DNA from: Conexibacter woesei DSM 14684
GTDB taxonomy: Bacteria > Actinomycetota > Thermoleophilia > Solirubrobacterales > Solirubrobacteraceae
Length of the DNA: 64,000 nucleotides
Assembly: GCF_000025265.1 (NCBI RefSeq)
Contig: NC_013739.1
Location: forward strand, 3,892,001 to 3,956,000
Direction: 5' to 3'
Below, piece after piece: positions 22,572 through 32,171 of the stretch. Numbering within the stretch: position 1 is the first letter of the stretch; each line of letters begins with the position of its first letter. A program made the translations under genes and the position numbers. A model generated the notes under the pieces. The model was given only the letters and a program-made list of their open reading frames with translations, was not told where the DNA came from and did no database searches.

Positions 22572-23206
22572 CAGGCGGGCGGCGGGTCGCCGGCGGGCGG
22601 AGCGTCGGGCGCCGTGGGCGCGTCGGGCGCCGTGGGCGGCGCGTCGGGCGCCGCGGGCGGCGCGTCGTCGTCCTCCCCCAGGAAGGCGAGGTCGATCTCG
22701 ATCCGGCGGGTGTCGACGTCGACGGAGCGGACAGCGTCGCGGATCAGCGGGACCAGGAGTGGGTCGCGGCCGTCGTCGCGGACGACTTCGAGCACGTCGC
22801 ACGACGGCAGCGAGCGCAGCTCGCGGACGACGCCGACCTCGCGCGGGCCGTCGTGGACGCGGCAGCCCTCGATCTGCTCGGGCCACCACTCGTCCTCCTC
22901 CAGCGGCGGTGCATCGGCGCGCGGGACGAGCAGGTCGCGGCCGCGGAGCGCCTCGAGGTCCTTGCGGGACGTGCACGACTCCAAGCGGATGATCGGTCTT
23001 GCGTCCGTGCCGGCGCGGCGCACGATGCGATCGACACGGCCGGCGACTGTCAGGACGCGGCCGTCGTCCAGCAGCGCGATCCGCGGCCGGGTGACGTGGA
23101 AGCTCCCGTCGAGCCCGTGGGGCCGGCCGACGCGGCCGGCGTTGAGCCAGTCGTCGCCGGTGCCGGCGTCAGCCTCGGGCGAGCGCCGAGCCGAGTGCGG
23201 ATCCAT
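22571..23206 (-). CDS. rimM: Ribosome maturation factor RimM
   Basis: 211 residues. N-terminal RimM barrel: WLNAGRVGRPHGLDGSFHV, then CTSRKDLEALRGRDLLVPRADAPPLEEDEWW leading into the PRC-barrel (IEGCRVHDGPREVGVVRELRSLPSCDVLEV, then LLVPLIRDAVRSVDVDTRRIEIDL). It assists 30S head assembly near S19. After about residue 180 there is a repetitive Pro/Ala/Asp tail built on APDAPP units. It lies between the KH gene and trmD, the normal order. Confidence 0.92.
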   Translation of the reverse strand: MDPHSARRSPEADAGTGDDWLNAGRVGRPHGLDGSFHVTRPRIALLDDGRVLTVAGRVDRIVRRAGTDARPIIRLESCTSRKDLEALRGRDLLVPRADAPPLEEDEWWPEQIEGCRVHDGPREVGVVRELRSLPSCDVLEVVRDDGRDPLLVPLIRDAVRSVDVDTRRIEIDLAFLGEDDDAPPAAPDAPPTAPDAPTAPDAPPAGDPPPA

Positions 23207-23210
23207 CGGC

Positions 23211-23444
23211 TCAGTCGACGATGTCGACCAGCACGCGGCGGTTGTCCTTCACCGCGGCGGCCTTGACGACGAGGCGCAGCGCGTTGGCCGTCCGGCCGCC
23301 GCGCCCGATCACCTTGCCGTAGTCATCCTCGGCGACGGCGAGCTCGAGCACGAGCGTGCCGTCGTCCTCTTCGAACTCGTCGACCTCGACCTCGTCGGGG
23401 TGGTCGACGAGCTGTCTGGCGAGGTACTCGAGCAGCTCTCTCAT
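23211..23444 (-). CDS. KH-domain RNA-binding protein (KhpA/YlqC)
   Basis: 77 residues, ATG 23444. A single KH domain with the GxxG-type loop in KVIGRGGRTANALRLVVKAAA. Between rpsP and rimM, this is the KhpA/YlqC protein, which in other bacteria pairs with KhpB/Jag and binds small RNAs and mRNAs linked to cell-size control. Four bases upstream of the rimM start, so coupled. Confidence 0.93.
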   Translation of the reverse strand: MRELLEYLARQLVDHPDEVEVDEFEEDDGTLVLELAVAEDDYGKVIGRGGRTANALRLVVKAAAVKDNRRVLVDIVD

Positions 23445-23472
23445 GAGAAACGTGCGCCCGGAACCGGCGTCA

Positions 23473-23727
23473 CTACGCCTTCGGACCGGTGATGCCCTGG
23501 ATCTTGAGCAGCTTCGCGACGGTGCCGCTGGGCTGCGCGCCCTTGGCGAGCCACGCGCGGACCTTCTCCTCGTCGAGCACGATCGTCGAGGGCTGAGTCT
23601 GGGCGTTGTAGTGACCGATGGTCTCGAGGACGCGGCCGTCGCGCTTGGAGCGCTGATCGGCGGCGACAACACGCCAGATCGGATTCTTCTTGGCGCCCAC
23701 GCGGGTCAGCCGGAGTCGTACTGCCAC
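23473..23727 (-). CDS. rpsP: 30S ribosomal protein S16
   Basis: 84 residues from GTG 23727, preceded by AAAGGGA. The N-terminus [46 protein letters not shown] is canonical S16, which folds the 5' domain of 16S rRNA. Follows ffh on the same strand. Confidence 0.96.
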   Translation of the reverse strand: MAVRLRLTRVGAKKNPIWRVVAADQRSKRDGRVLETIGHYNAQTQPSTIVLDEEKVRAWLAKGAQPSGTVAKLLKIQGITGPKA

Positions 23728-23795
23728 GATTCCCTTTCGGAGATTGAGTCGAAGACCGACGAGGGAGGGTAGCGGAAAGGCGCCCTCAGCGGGGC

Positions 23796-25130
23796 CTACC
23801 GCGCCTGCCGCATCAGCGCGCCGATGTCCGGCATCTTGCCCGACTGCATCGACTTCATCAGTCTCTGCATCTGGCCGAACTGTCTGATCAGCGCCTTGAC
23901 GGCCTGGACGTTGGTGCCCGAGCCTCTCGCGATCCGGATCCGGCGCGAGCCCTTGATGATGTCGGGGTTGCGCCGCTCCTCGGCCGTCATCGAGAGGATG
24001 ATCGCCTGGATCCGATCGAACTCGCGCTCGTCGACTCTGAGGTTGCGCAGCTGGTGGCCGCCGAGGCCCGGCATCATCCCCAGCAGCGACTGCAGCGGAC
24101 CGAGTCTGCGCACCTGTCTGAGCTGGTCGAGGAAGTCGTCGAGCCCGAACTCCGACTTGCGGATCTTGCGCTCGAGCTCCTTCGCCTGCGTCTCGTCGAA
24201 CTGCGACTCCGCCTTCTCGATCAGCGTCATGACGTCGCCCATCCCGAGGATGCGCTGGGCCATGCGGTCCGGGTGGAAGCGCTCGAACTGGTCGAGCTTC
24301 TCGCCGGTCGACGCGAACAGGATCGGCTTGCCGGTGACCGACTTGACCGACAGCGCGGCGCCGCCGCGCGCGTCGCCGTCGAGCTTGCTCATCACGACGC
24401 CGTCGAACTGGACGACCTCGGCGAACTGCTCCGCCACGTTGACGGCGTCCTGGCCGGTCATCGCGTCGACGACCAGCAGCACGTTCGTCGGGTTCGTGAC
24501 GCGCTTGATCTCGGCGAGCTCCTTCATCAGGTTCTCGTCGACGTGCAGGCGGCCGGCGGTGTCGACGATCAGGACGTCCTTGCCCTCGCGCTCGGCGCGC
24601 TCGCGCGCCCACTTCGCGATCTCGACCGGATCGGCGTCGGTGCCTCTCTCGTAGACGTCGGCGCCGGCGCGCGCGCCGACGGTGATCAGCTGCTCGACCG
24701 CAGCGGGACGGTAGACGTCGCAGGCGGCGACCGCGACCGACGATCTGTTCTGCTCGCGCAGCAGGCGCGCGAGCTTGGCGGTCGCCGTCGTCTTGCCGGA
24801 GCCCTGCAGGCCGGCCATCAGGATCACGGTCGGCGGGCTGGAGGAGAATCTCAGCTCCGCCGACTCGCCGCCCATCAGCTCGGCCAGCTCGTCGTTGACG
24901 ATCTTGACGACCTGCTGACCGGGGTTGAGCTGCCCGATCACGTCGCTGCCGAGCGCACGCTCCTTGACGGCGTTCGTGAATCTCTTGACGACCTTGAAGT
25001 TGACGTCCGCCTCGAGCAGCGCGAGACGGATCTCGCGCATCGCTGCGTTGACGTCGTCCTCGGTCAGCGTGCCGCGGCTGCGGACGTCCGAGAGCGTGGC
25101 CTGGAGCTTCTCTGCGAGTGAGTCGAACAT
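23796..25130 (-). CDS. ffh: Signal recognition particle protein Ffh
   Basis: 444 residues: N domain (1-90), GTPase G domain with [17 protein letters not shown] (P-loop), [24 protein letters not shown], and [14 protein letters not shown], then the Met-rich M domain from about 300 ([23 protein letters not shown], then [32 protein letters not shown]) that binds 4.5S RNA and signal sequences. With FtsY (26668) it delivers membrane proteins to the translocon. I do not see the SRP RNA gene in this window. Confidence 0.96.
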   Translation of the reverse strand: MFDSLAEKLQATLSDVRSRGTLTEDDVNAAMREIRLALLEADVNFKVVKRFTNAVKERALGSDVIGQLNPGQQVVKIVNDELAELMGGESAELRFSSSPPTVILMAGLQGSGKTTATAKLARLLREQNRSSVAVAACDVYRPAAVEQLITVGARAGADVYERGTDADPVEIAKWARERAEREGKDVLIVDTAGRLHVDENLMKELAEIKRVTNPTNVLLVVDAMTGQDAVNVAEQFAEVVQFDGVVMSKLDGDARGGAALSVKSVTGKPILFASTGEKLDQFERFHPDRMAQRILGMGDVMTLIEKAESQFDETQAKELERKIRKSEFGLDDFLDQLRQVRRLGPLQSLLGMMPGLGGHQLRNLRVDEREFDRIQAIILSMTAEERRNPDIIKGSRRIRIARGSGTNVQAVKALIRQFGQMQRLMKSMQSGKMPDIGALMRQAR

Positions 25131-25165
25131 CTGCGTCTGAGACTACCTGGCGGAGCCCGCGGGGC

Positions 25166-26149
25166 TCACGCCTCCGGCGACGCCGGCGGCCTCGGCGGCT
25201 TCGGCGGGTCAAGCGACCGCGGGCCGGTGGGCCGCTCGGGCGCGGGCTCCGGGTCGGGCGCGGCGTCTCTGCGCCCGCCGCCGATCGCGTCGCCGATCAC
25301 GTTGCCGAGGCCGCCGAGCGCCTGCGTGAACTCCGACGGGATCACGAACACCTTGCTCGCCTGGCCGTCGGCCAGCCGCGGCAGCATCTGCAGGTACTGG
25401 TAGCTGAGCAGCTCGCGGTCGGGCTTGCCCTCGTGGATCGCTCTGAAGACGGTCTCGATCGCCTTCGACTCGCCCTCCGCTCTGAGGATCGCCGCCTCGC
25501 GCTCGCCCTGGGCGCGCAGGACCGCGGCCTGCTGGTCGCCCTGCGCGGTGAGGATCTGGGACTGCTTGACGCCCTCGGCCGTGAGGATCGTGGCGCGGCG
25601 GTCGCGCTCGGCGCGCATCTGCTTCTCCATCGCCTCCTGGATCGAGCCGGGCGGGTCGATCGACTTCAGCTCGACGCGCGCGATCCGGATCCCCCATCTG
25701 CCGGTCGCCTCGTCGAGCACGACGCGCAGCTGCGAGTTGATGTTGTCGCGGCTGGTGAGCGCGTCCTCCAGCGTCATGCCGCCGATCACGTTGCGCAACG
25801 TCGTCACCGTGAGCTGCTCGATCGCCTGCAGCGGGTTCGCGACCTCGTAGGTGACCGACTTCGGGTCGGTGATCGTGAAGTAGAGGACCGTGTCGATCTG
25901 GACGACGAGGTTGTCCTCGGTGATCACCGGCTGGGGTGCGAACGTGATCACCTGCTCGCGCAGGTCGATCAGCGGCTTCACGCGGTCGATGAACGGGACG
26001 ACGATCGTCAGGCCCGGGTTGAGCGTGCGGCTGTAGCGGCCGAGCCGCTCCACCACGCCGGCCCGCGCCTGCGGGATGATGCGGATCGTCTTCGCTGCCA
26101 CGAACAGCATGAACAGCACGACGACGCCGAGGACGATGAGGCCGGCCAT
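25166..26149 (-). CDS. SPFH/Band 7 stomatin-like membrane protein
   Basis: 327 residues. N-terminal transmembrane helix ([19 protein letters not shown]), then the SPFH domain ([35 protein letters not shown], then [22 protein letters not shown]), then a helical flotillin-like region ([49 protein letters not shown]) typical of QmcA/HflC relatives. C-terminal Pro-rich tail. Such proteins form membrane ring scaffolds and usually pair with NfeD proteins, one of which follows on the same strand upstream (26204). Likely function: membrane microdomain or protease scaffold; not more can be said. Confidence 0.92.
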   Translation of the reverse strand: MAGLIVLGVVVLFMLFVAAKTIRIIPQARAGVVERLGRYSRTLNPGLTIVVPFIDRVKPLIDLREQVITFAPQPVITEDNLVVQIDTVLYFTITDPKSVTYEVANPLQAIEQLTVTTLRNVIGGMTLEDALTSRDNINSQLRVVLDEATGRWGIRIARVELKSIDPPGSIQEAMEKQMRAERDRRATILTAEGVKQSQILTAQGDQQAAVLRAQGEREAAILRAEGESKAIETVFRAIHEGKPDRELLSYQYLQMLPRLADGQASKVFVIPSEFTQALGGLGNVIGDAIGGGRRDAAPDPEPAPERPTGPRSLDPPKPPRPPASPEA

Positions 26150-26203
26150 GTGGTGGATCTCCCTAGCTGGTTGGTTCCGCCGCCGGTGCGGCCGTACGTG
26201 CTG

Positions 26204-26635
26204 TCACTCCGCCACGAGCGCGGTCGCGCCCCTGATCTCGACGACGGTGACGGGTCTACCCGCCTCGATGATCTCGTCATCGTCGTAGGCGCGCGCCGTC
26301 CAGATCTCGCCGTCGATCCGCACGCAGCCGACGGCCTCGTCGTTGGAGATCCGCTCCATCACCATCGCGCGGCGACCGATCAGCGCGGCGGTGCCGGTGC
26401 GGATCTGCGCGGGCGAGTTGAGGTGCGCGCGCGCTATCGGCCGCACGAACAGCAGCATCAGGACCGAGACGAGGATGAACGCGGCGCCCGCGACGAACGC
26501 GCCGCCGCCGACCGCCGCGACGATCGCCGCCGCGATCGCGCCGATCCCGAACGGCGCGAGGAAGAAGCTCGTCGTGACGATCTCCCCCACGCCGAACGCG
26601 CACGCGACGATGATCCAGATGACCCAGGCGTCCAT
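26204..26635 (-). CDS. NfeD-family membrane protein
   Basis: 143 residues, ATG 26635. Several transmembrane helices (about 4-72: IWIIVACAFGVGEIVTTSFFLAPFGIGA, then VAGAAFILVSVLMLLFVRPIA) followed by a soluble OB-fold domain (TGTAALIGRRAMVMERISNDEAVGCVRIDGEIWTARA), the short NfeD1b type. It partners with the stomatin-like gene immediately downstream; NfeD and SPFH proteins form joint complexes in other species. Confidence 0.9.
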   Translation of the reverse strand: MDAWVIWIIVACAFGVGEIVTTSFFLAPFGIGAIAAAIVAAVGGGAFVAGAAFILVSVLMLLFVRPIARAHLNSPAQIRTGTAALIGRRAMVMERISNDEAVGCVRIDGEIWTARAYDDDEIIEAGRPVTVVEIRGATALVAE

Positions 26636-26667
26636 AGTCCGGGCGAGCTTACCGCTCTGACAGGCGA

Positions 26668-27663
26668 TCAGGACAGCAGCGCGCGGGCGAAATCGTCCGG
26701 GTCGAACGGGCGCAGGTCCTCGAGCTGCTCGCCGATCCCGATCATCTTCACCGGGATCTCCAGCTCGCGCGCGATCGCCAGCGCGATGCCGCCCTTCGCG
26801 GTGCCGTCGAGCTTCGTCAGGACGATGCCCGAGACGTCGACCGCCTCCGCGAACAGCTTCGCCTGGCGCAGACCGTTCTGGCCCGTCGTCGCGTCGACGG
26901 TGATCAGCGTCTCGTGCGGCGCGTCCGGCAGCTGCTTGGTGATCACGCGGCGGACCTTCGCCAGCTCGGCCATCAGGTTGTCCTGCGTGTGCAGGCGCCC
27001 CGCGGTGTCGACGATGATCACGTCTGCGCCCTCGCGCACGCCGGTCGAGACCGTCTCGTAGGCGACCGACGCGGGGTCGGAGTCCGGCGGGCCCTTCACG
27101 AAGCGGACGTCGGCCCGGCGCGACCACTCCTCCAACTGCTCGACGGCCGCGGCGCGGAACGTGTCGGCGGCACCGAGCACGACCTTCTGCCCCAGCTCCT
27201 TGCGCAGGTGCCAGGCGAGCTTCCCGACGGACGTCGTCTTGCCGGTGCCGTTGACGCCGACGACCAGCAGCACAGTCGGCGACGGCGTCAGGTCGATGCG
27301 CGGCTCACCCACGCGGGCGACGTCCGCGAGCAGCTCGGTCAGGCGCGCGGTCAGCTGCTCGCCGCCGGCGAGGTCGCCGCGGTCGGCCTCCTGCTCGAGC
27401 TGCTCGACGATCTCGGCGGTCGTGCGGGCGCCGACGTCGGCGGCGATCAGCGCCTCCTCGAGCTTCTCCCACGTCTCCTCGTCGAGATCCTCGAACAGGG
27501 TCGCGGTGATCTCGCTCGTCAGCGCTTCGCGCGTCTTGCGCATGTTCTCGCGCAGCCGTCTGAAGAAGCCGCGGCGCTTCTCCTCCGTCTGCGGCGCGTC
27601 GTCGGCGACCGCCACTGAGGCGCCGTCGCGGATGATGAAGAGGTCCTGCCAGTCGCGTGCCAT
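26668..27663 (-). CDS. ftsY: Signal recognition particle receptor FtsY
   Basis: 331 residues from ATG 27663. A-domain is short (about 1-40), then the four-helix N domain (TREALTSEITATLFEDLDEETWEKLEEALIAADVG), then the GTPase: [54 protein letters not shown]. Receptor for Ffh at the membrane. TATCGT lies 11 bases before the ATG. The ATG overlaps an ATG of the divergent GNAT frame at 27662. Confidence 0.95.
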   Translation of the reverse strand: MARDWQDLFIIRDGASVAVADDAPQTEEKRRGFFRRLRENMRKTREALTSEITATLFEDLDEETWEKLEEALIAADVGARTTAEIVEQLEQEADRGDLAGGEQLTARLTELLADVARVGEPRIDLTPSPTVLLVVGVNGTGKTTSVGKLAWHLRKELGQKVVLGAADTFRAAAVEQLEEWSRRADVRFVKGPPDSDPASVAYETVSTGVREGADVIIVDTAGRLHTQDNLMAELAKVRRVITKQLPDAPHETLITVDATTGQNGLRQAKLFAEAVDVSGIVLTKLDGTAKGGIALAIARELEIPVKMIGIGEQLEDLRPFDPDDFARALLS

Positions 27664-27685
27664 GAGGATCGGCGACGATACCAGC

Positions 27686-28177
27686 GTGCAGACGTCTCCA
27701 ATCCGCATCACGCGCACGAGCCCCGAGGAGCCGCGGGCCGCGCACCTGCTCGCCGACTACGGCGCCGAGCTGGTCGCGCGCGGACGTCCCTTCTCGCCGA
27801 TGGAGCCGCCGGCGGGCGACCGCCCACTCAGCTGGGTCGACCCGCACGAGCTGGAACCGCCCGGCGGCGCCTTCCTGCTCGCCGAGGAGGACGGCGTGCC
27901 CGTCGCGTGCGGCGGCGTGCGGACGCTGTCGCCGGGGCTCGGCGAGGTCAAGCGGATGTACGTCGTGCCCGCGGCGCGGCGGCGCGGGATCGCGCGGCGG
28001 ATACTCGGCGACCTGGAGCTGGTCGCGCGCGAGCTGGGCCACGAGCGCGTGCGGCTCGACACGAACGCGGTGCAGCCCGAGGCGGTCGCGCTCTACCACG
28101 CCTGCGGCTACGTCGAGATCGCCGACTACAACGGCAACCCGTTCGCGACACACTGGTTCGAGAAGCGGCTCGCGTAG
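27686..28177 (+). CDS. GNAT-family N-acetyltransferase
   Basis: 163 residues from GTG 27686; ATG 27662 is an alternative. GNAT fold: RITRTSPEEPRAAHLLADYG, then FLLAEEDGVPVACGGVRTL, motif A VKRMYVVPAARRRGIARRILGDLE (acetyl-CoA pyrophosphate loop RRRGIA), then LYHACGYVEIADY. Substrate unknown (small amine or protein). A plus-strand island between ftsY and smc. Confidence 0.85.
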   Translation: MQTSPIRITRTSPEEPRAAHLLADYGAELVARGRPFSPMEPPAGDRPLSWVDPHELEPPGGAFLLAEEDGVPVACGGVRTLSPGLGEVKRMYVVPAARRRGIARRILGDLELVARELGHERVRLDTNAVQPEAVALYHACGYVEIADYNGNPFATHWFEKRLA

Positions 28178-28246
28178 GGCGGAGCAGCGGGCTCGGGGAC
28201 GAGCGGCGCGCGTCAGGGAGGGAGCGGCGGGCGCTGGGAGGACCGG

Positions 28247-31200
28247 CTACGCGGCCGTTTCCGCCTCAGCGGCCTGCGCCGGCGGCAGCCTGCGCGAGAT
28301 GACCTTCGATATGCCGTCGCCGCCCATCGAGACGCCGTAGAGGCAGTCGGCCGCCTCCATCGTGCGCTTCTGGTGCGTCACGACGATGAACTGCGCGCGC
28401 TCGGAGTACGCCCTCAGCAGGCTCAGGAAGCGGTCGATGTTGAGATCGTCGAGCGCCGCCTCGACCTCGTCGAGGATGTAGAACGGGCACGGCTTCGCGA
28501 GGAAGACGGAGAACAGGAACGCGAGCGCGGTCATCGACTTCTCGCCGCCGGACAGCAGCGTCAGGCGCTTCATCGACTTGCCGGCCGGCGTGATCTCGAT
28601 CTCGACGCCGTGCAGGTCCTCGTCGTCGCGCTCCTCGGCGTCGGCCTCCGCCTCGGCCGCCTCCGCGTCCGCGGCCGCCTCGGCCTCGCCCGCGTCCGCG
28701 CTCTGGCCGCCGATCACCGGCCGCGGCCCGGAGTCCTCACGCACGAGCCGCAGTCTCCCGCGCCCGCCGGGGAAGACCTTGCCCGCCAGCTCCTCGAAGT
28801 TTCTCGCCGCGGCCTCGAACGTCTCCTCGAACGTCTCGCGGATCTGGCGGTCGGTGTCTCTGATCAGCGTGCTGAGCTCGCGCAGCGCCGACTCGAGGTC
28901 GTTGCGCTGGCGCTCCAGCTCCTCGACGTGGGCGAGCGCCTCCTCGTACTCGTCCTTCGCGAGCGGGTTGACCGGCCCGAGCTGGTCGCGCCGTCTCGCC
29001 AGCCGCTCGATCCGCTGCGCCAACGCGGCGCGCTCCTCGTCGGGCAGCGCCTCGCTCGCCGGCTCGGGCTCCAGGCCGAGCCGCTCAGCCAGGCCGCGCA
29101 GCTCTGCCTCCGCCTCGTGCGAGCGGTCGCGCGCCTGCTGCGCGCGCACCTCGGCGCCCGTGACCGCCTCGCCGTCGCGCTTGAGCCGGCCCTGCAGCTC
29201 CGCCTCCTCGCGCGCGCACGAGCGCAGCTCGACCGCGACGTGCTCGCCGGCGGCGCGGTGCGCGGCCAGCTCGGCGTCGAAGACCTCGACGCGCCCGGCG
29301 ATCGCGCTCGCCAGCTCAGCGAACGTCGCGACCAGCCGCTCCGCCTGCGGGACGAGCGCCTGCTCGCCGGCGACGCGGGCCTCGGCGACCGCGATCCGGC
29401 CGCTGCGCTCCGCCCGCTCGCGCTCCGCGCGCTCGGCGAGGCGCCGCTCGGCCGCCAGCTCGGCCTCGATCTGCGCACGGCGGATCGCGCCGGGGCCGGC
29501 GTCCTCGGCCTTGCGCCGCTGCTCGATCAGCAGCCGCGCGCGATGCTCGGACTCGACCGCCTCGTCGGTCGCGCGGACGACCTCGCGCAGCGCGCGCTCG
29601 GCCGCCTCACGCAGGTCGTCGACGGCGCCGATGCCGGATCCGGCGGCCTCGACCGCCTGCCGCGCCTCATGCTCGGCGCGCGCGGCGGCCTCGCTCTCGG
29701 CGATCAGCGCGTCGCGGCGGTTGCGCTCGGCGAGGATCCGCTCCTCGCCGCCGCCCGGGACCTGGCGCAGGACCCGCAGCGCGCCGTTCCAGACGCGGCC
29801 GTCGGCGGTCACGGCGGTCCCGCGGAACTCCTCGCCGACGGCGGCGACGTCCTCCACGACCCACGTGTCGGCGAGCAGCGGCCGCGCGAGCGCGAGCGTC
29901 TCGGCCGGTCCGCGGACGTGGTCGAGCAGCCGCTCGGCGCCGGCACAGGGAGCGTCGGAGGCGCCGTCGTCCGGCGCCGCCTCGCCGGCGCGTGAGACGA
30001 GCACGCTGCCGCCGTCGCGGCCGGCTCTCGCGAGCAGCGCGATCCCCTCGGGACGGTCGCCGACGACGGCCGCACGGAGGCGGCCGTCGAGCGCGGCCGC
30101 GAGCGCCAGCTCGTAGCCGCCGTCGACCTCCAGCCTGTCCGCCAGTGCGGGCGCACCACCGGGTGCGCCGGCCTGCGAGCGCAGGAACTGGTTCGCCGAC
30201 GCCAGCTCGCCGCCGACGCGCGCGGCCTCGCGGCGCGCCGCCTCGACGACCTTCTCCGCCTCTCGGCGGGCAGTGCGCGCGACGTCCGCTCTCTCCTCCG
30301 CGACGGCGAGCGCGGCTCTGCGCTCCGCCACGACCGCGCGCAGCCGCTCGACCTCGCCGGCGGCGGCGGACCGTCTCGCCTCGAGCTCCGCCAGCTCTCG
30401 CTCCAGCTCCGTTCTGCGGTCGCGCTCCAACGCCTCCAGCTCCTGCTGGAGCGCCGCAACGCGTCTCGCCGCCTCCGGATCGACGACGTCCGCCGCGGCC
30501 TGCTCGCGCAGCGCGGTCAGCTCGGCGTCGTGGCGGACGATCCGCTCGTTCAGCGACGTCGCGGTCGCGCGGACCGACTCCAACCGCAGGCAGACGCGCT
30601 CGTTCGCGGCCCGCGCGCGGTAGGCGCGGCCGGACAGCTCCTCGCGCTGCTCGCTGCGCGCCTGCAGCGCCTGCTCGGCCTCCTCGCGGCGCTTGGCGAC
30701 GCCGCTCAGCGCCTGCTCGGCCTCGTCGCGGCGGGCGCGGGCGCCTCTCACCGCCTCCTCGGCCTGCGCCAGCTCCAGGCGGGTCGCGCGGGCAGCGTCG
30801 CGCCCCAGCTCCCAGCGCGCCTCCAGCGACTGGCGCTCGATCCGCTCGTGCAGCTCGGCCGCCTCCGCCTGGCGCTTGAGCGGCCTCAGCCGCGAGCGCG
30901 CTTCGCGCTCGACGTCGAGCGCACGATCGAGGTTGTCCTGTGTGCGCGCGAGCTTCAGCTGCGCGCGGCGGCGCCGCTTGCGGTGCTTGCCGAGCCCGGC
31001 CGCCTCCTCGATCAGCAGCCGGCGGTCCTTCGGCTTCGACGTCACGATCTGCTCGACGCGGCCCTGCGAGATGACCGAGTGCGACTCCTTGCCGAGGCCG
31101 GTGTCGGAGAGCACCTCGAGCACGTCGGCGAGACGGCAGCGGGCGCCGTTGAGGCGGTACTCGCCGTCGCCTGAGCGGTCGAGCCGGCGGAGGATCGAGA

Positions 31201-31492
31201 CCTCCGCGAAGTCCATCTCGAGCGTCTTGTCGGAGTTGTCGAGCACCAGCTCGACCTCGGCGCTCTGACTCGCCTTGCGGCCGTGGCCGCCGCCGAAGAT
31301 CACGTCCTGCATCGACTGCCCGCGGATCGCGAGCGGCGACTGCTCCCCCATCGCCCACAGGACGGCGTCGGTGACGTTGGACTTGCCGGAGCCGTTGGGG
31401 CCGACGACCACGCTGACGCCGGAGCCGAACGCGAGCTTGGTGCGGTCCGGAAACGACTTGAAGCCCTTCAGCGTGAGCGACTTGAGGTGCAC
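28247..31492 (-). CDS. smc: Chromosome segregation ATPase SMC
   Basis: 1081 residues, GTG 31492. N-terminal head with GPNGSGKSNVTDAVLWAMGEQS, a long coiled coil, hinge about 390-560 (LADRLEVDGGYELALAAALDGRLRAAVV), second coiled coil, and C-terminal head with LSGGEKSMTALAFLFSVF and PFYILDEVEAALDD. It condenses and segregates chromosomes with ScpAB. In the C-terminal head, about 35 acidic residues (EAEAAADAEAAEAEADAEER) are inserted before the GVEIEITPAGK strand. It starts four bases after the rnc stop, so both are co-transcribed. Confidence 0.96.
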   Translation of the reverse strand: MHLKSLTLKGFKSFPDRTKLAFGSGVSVVVGPNGSGKSNVTDAVLWAMGEQSPLAIRGQSMQDVIFGGGHGRKASQSAEVELVLDNSDKTLEMDFAEVSILRRLDRSGDGEYRLNGARCRLADVLEVLSDTGLGKESHSVISQGRVEQIVTSKPKDRRLLIEEAAGLGKHRKRRRRAQLKLARTQDNLDRALDVEREARSRLRPLKRQAEAAELHERIERQSLEARWELGRDAARATRLELAQAEEAVRGARARRDEAEQALSGVAKRREEAEQALQARSEQREELSGRAYRARAANERVCLRLESVRATATSLNERIVRHDAELTALREQAAADVVDPEAARRVAALQQELEALERDRRTELERELAELEARRSAAAGEVERLRAVVAERRAALAVAEERADVARTARREAEKVVEAARREAARVGGELASANQFLRSQAGAPGGAPALADRLEVDGGYELALAAALDGRLRAAVVGDRPEGIALLARAGRDGGSVLVSRAGEAAPDDGASDAPCAGAERLLDHVRGPAETLALARPLLADTWVVEDVAAVGEEFRGTAVTADGRVWNGALRVLRQVPGGGEERILAERNRRDALIAESEAAARAEHEARQAVEAAGSGIGAVDDLREAAERALREVVRATDEAVESEHRARLLIEQRRKAEDAGPGAIRRAQIEAELAAERRLAERAERERAERSGRIAVAEARVAGEQALVPQAERLVATFAELASAIAGRVEVFDAELAAHRAAGEHVAVELRSCAREEAELQGRLKRDGEAVTGAEVRAQQARDRSHEAEAELRGLAERLGLEPEPASEALPDEERAALAQRIERLARRRDQLGPVNPLAKDEYEEALAHVEELERQRNDLESALRELSTLIRDTDRQIRETFEETFEAAARNFEELAGKVFPGGRGRLRLVREDSGPRPVIGGQSADAGEAEAAADAEAAEAEADAEERDDEDLHGVEIEITPAGKSMKRLTLLSGGEKSMTALAFLFSVFLAKPCPFYILDEVEAALDDLNIDRFLSLLRAYSERAQFIVVTHQKRTMEAADCLYGVSMGGDGISKVISRRLPPAQAAEAETAA

Positions 31493-31496
31493 CGAC

Positions 31497-32168
31497 CTAT
31501 GCTCCCATCGCTTCCAAGGCCGTCCTGGCCGCCTCTTGCTCGGCGTCCTTCTTGCTGCGCCCGCGGCCGCTGCCGACCTGGTTCCCGGCGACCTCCGCGA
31601 CGACCTCGAAGACGCGATCGTGCGGCGGCCCCTCCTCGGAGGCGACCGAGTAGGCGACGACGTCGCCGCGCCTGGCGAGACGCTCCTGCAGCGCCGACTT
31701 GAAGTCGACCGGATGCTCCAGCGCCGTCTCGATCTCCGGCTCGAACGCCTCGACGACCGCCTCAGCCGTCGTCTCGTAGCCGTTGTCGAGGTAGACGGCG
31801 CCGATCACGGCCTCGATCACCGACGCCAGCACGCGCTCCGTGCGCACGAGCGCGTCGGCGTTCTGGCCGACGCCCTGCGGCGCGGCGGCACGCAGCCGCT
31901 CGGGCACGCCGAGCCGCTCCGCGACCTCCATGCAGGAGCGGCCGGAGACCGCCTGCGCGCGGATCTTCGTGAGGCGGCCGGCGCCGTAGCGGTCGGCCTC
32001 CAGGCGCGGGTAGAGATGTGTCGTCACGGCGAGCCCCAGGACGCTGTCGCCGAGGAAGGCGAGGCGCTCGTACGAGTCAGCGCGGCGGTCGGTCCACGAC
32101 GAGTGCGTGAAGACCTGTCGGGCGAGATCGTCCGGGAGTCGGTCGAGCAGATCGGCGAGCCGGCGCAG
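31497..32168 (-). CDS. rnc: Ribonuclease III (CTG start proposed; two metal ligands substituted)
   Basis: 223 residues if begun at CTG 32168 with AGGA eight bases upstream. The RNase III domain covers about 10-145 and the double-stranded RNA-binding domain about 150-223 (DFKSALQERLARRGD, then GRSKKDAEQEAARTALEAM). The signature reads YERLAFLGDSVLG, with Ala37 where the family normally has Glu (ERLEFLGD), and the second motif reads RVLASVIEAVIGAVYLD, with Ser116 in place of the usual Asp; Asp41 and Glu119 remain. No ATG, GTG or TTG occurs between the in-frame stop of acpP and GTG 32027, which would delete the first motif. So CTG is the most likely start. Activity may be reduced or altered. Confidence 0.85.
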   Translation of the reverse strand: MRRLADLLDRLPDDLARQVFTHSSWTDRRADSYERLAFLGDSVLGLAVTTHLYPRLEADRYGAGRLTKIRAQAVSGRSCMEVAERLGVPERLRAAAPQGVGQNADALVRTERVLASVIEAVIGAVYLDNGYETTAEAVVEAFEPEIETALEHPVDFKSALQERLARRGDVVAYSVASEEGPPHDRVFEVVAEVAGNQVGSGRGRSKKDAEQEAARTALEAMGA

Positions 32169-32171
32169 CGG

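Noticed and set aside
23728-23795. Hairpin between ffh and rpsP
   Set aside because: Only an imperfect GGTAG/CTACC outer pair with mismatched inner stem; too weak to list as a terminator.
32025-32027. GTG at 32027 as RNase III start
   Set aside because: It would delete the YERLAFLGDSV catalytic motif and the first helix.
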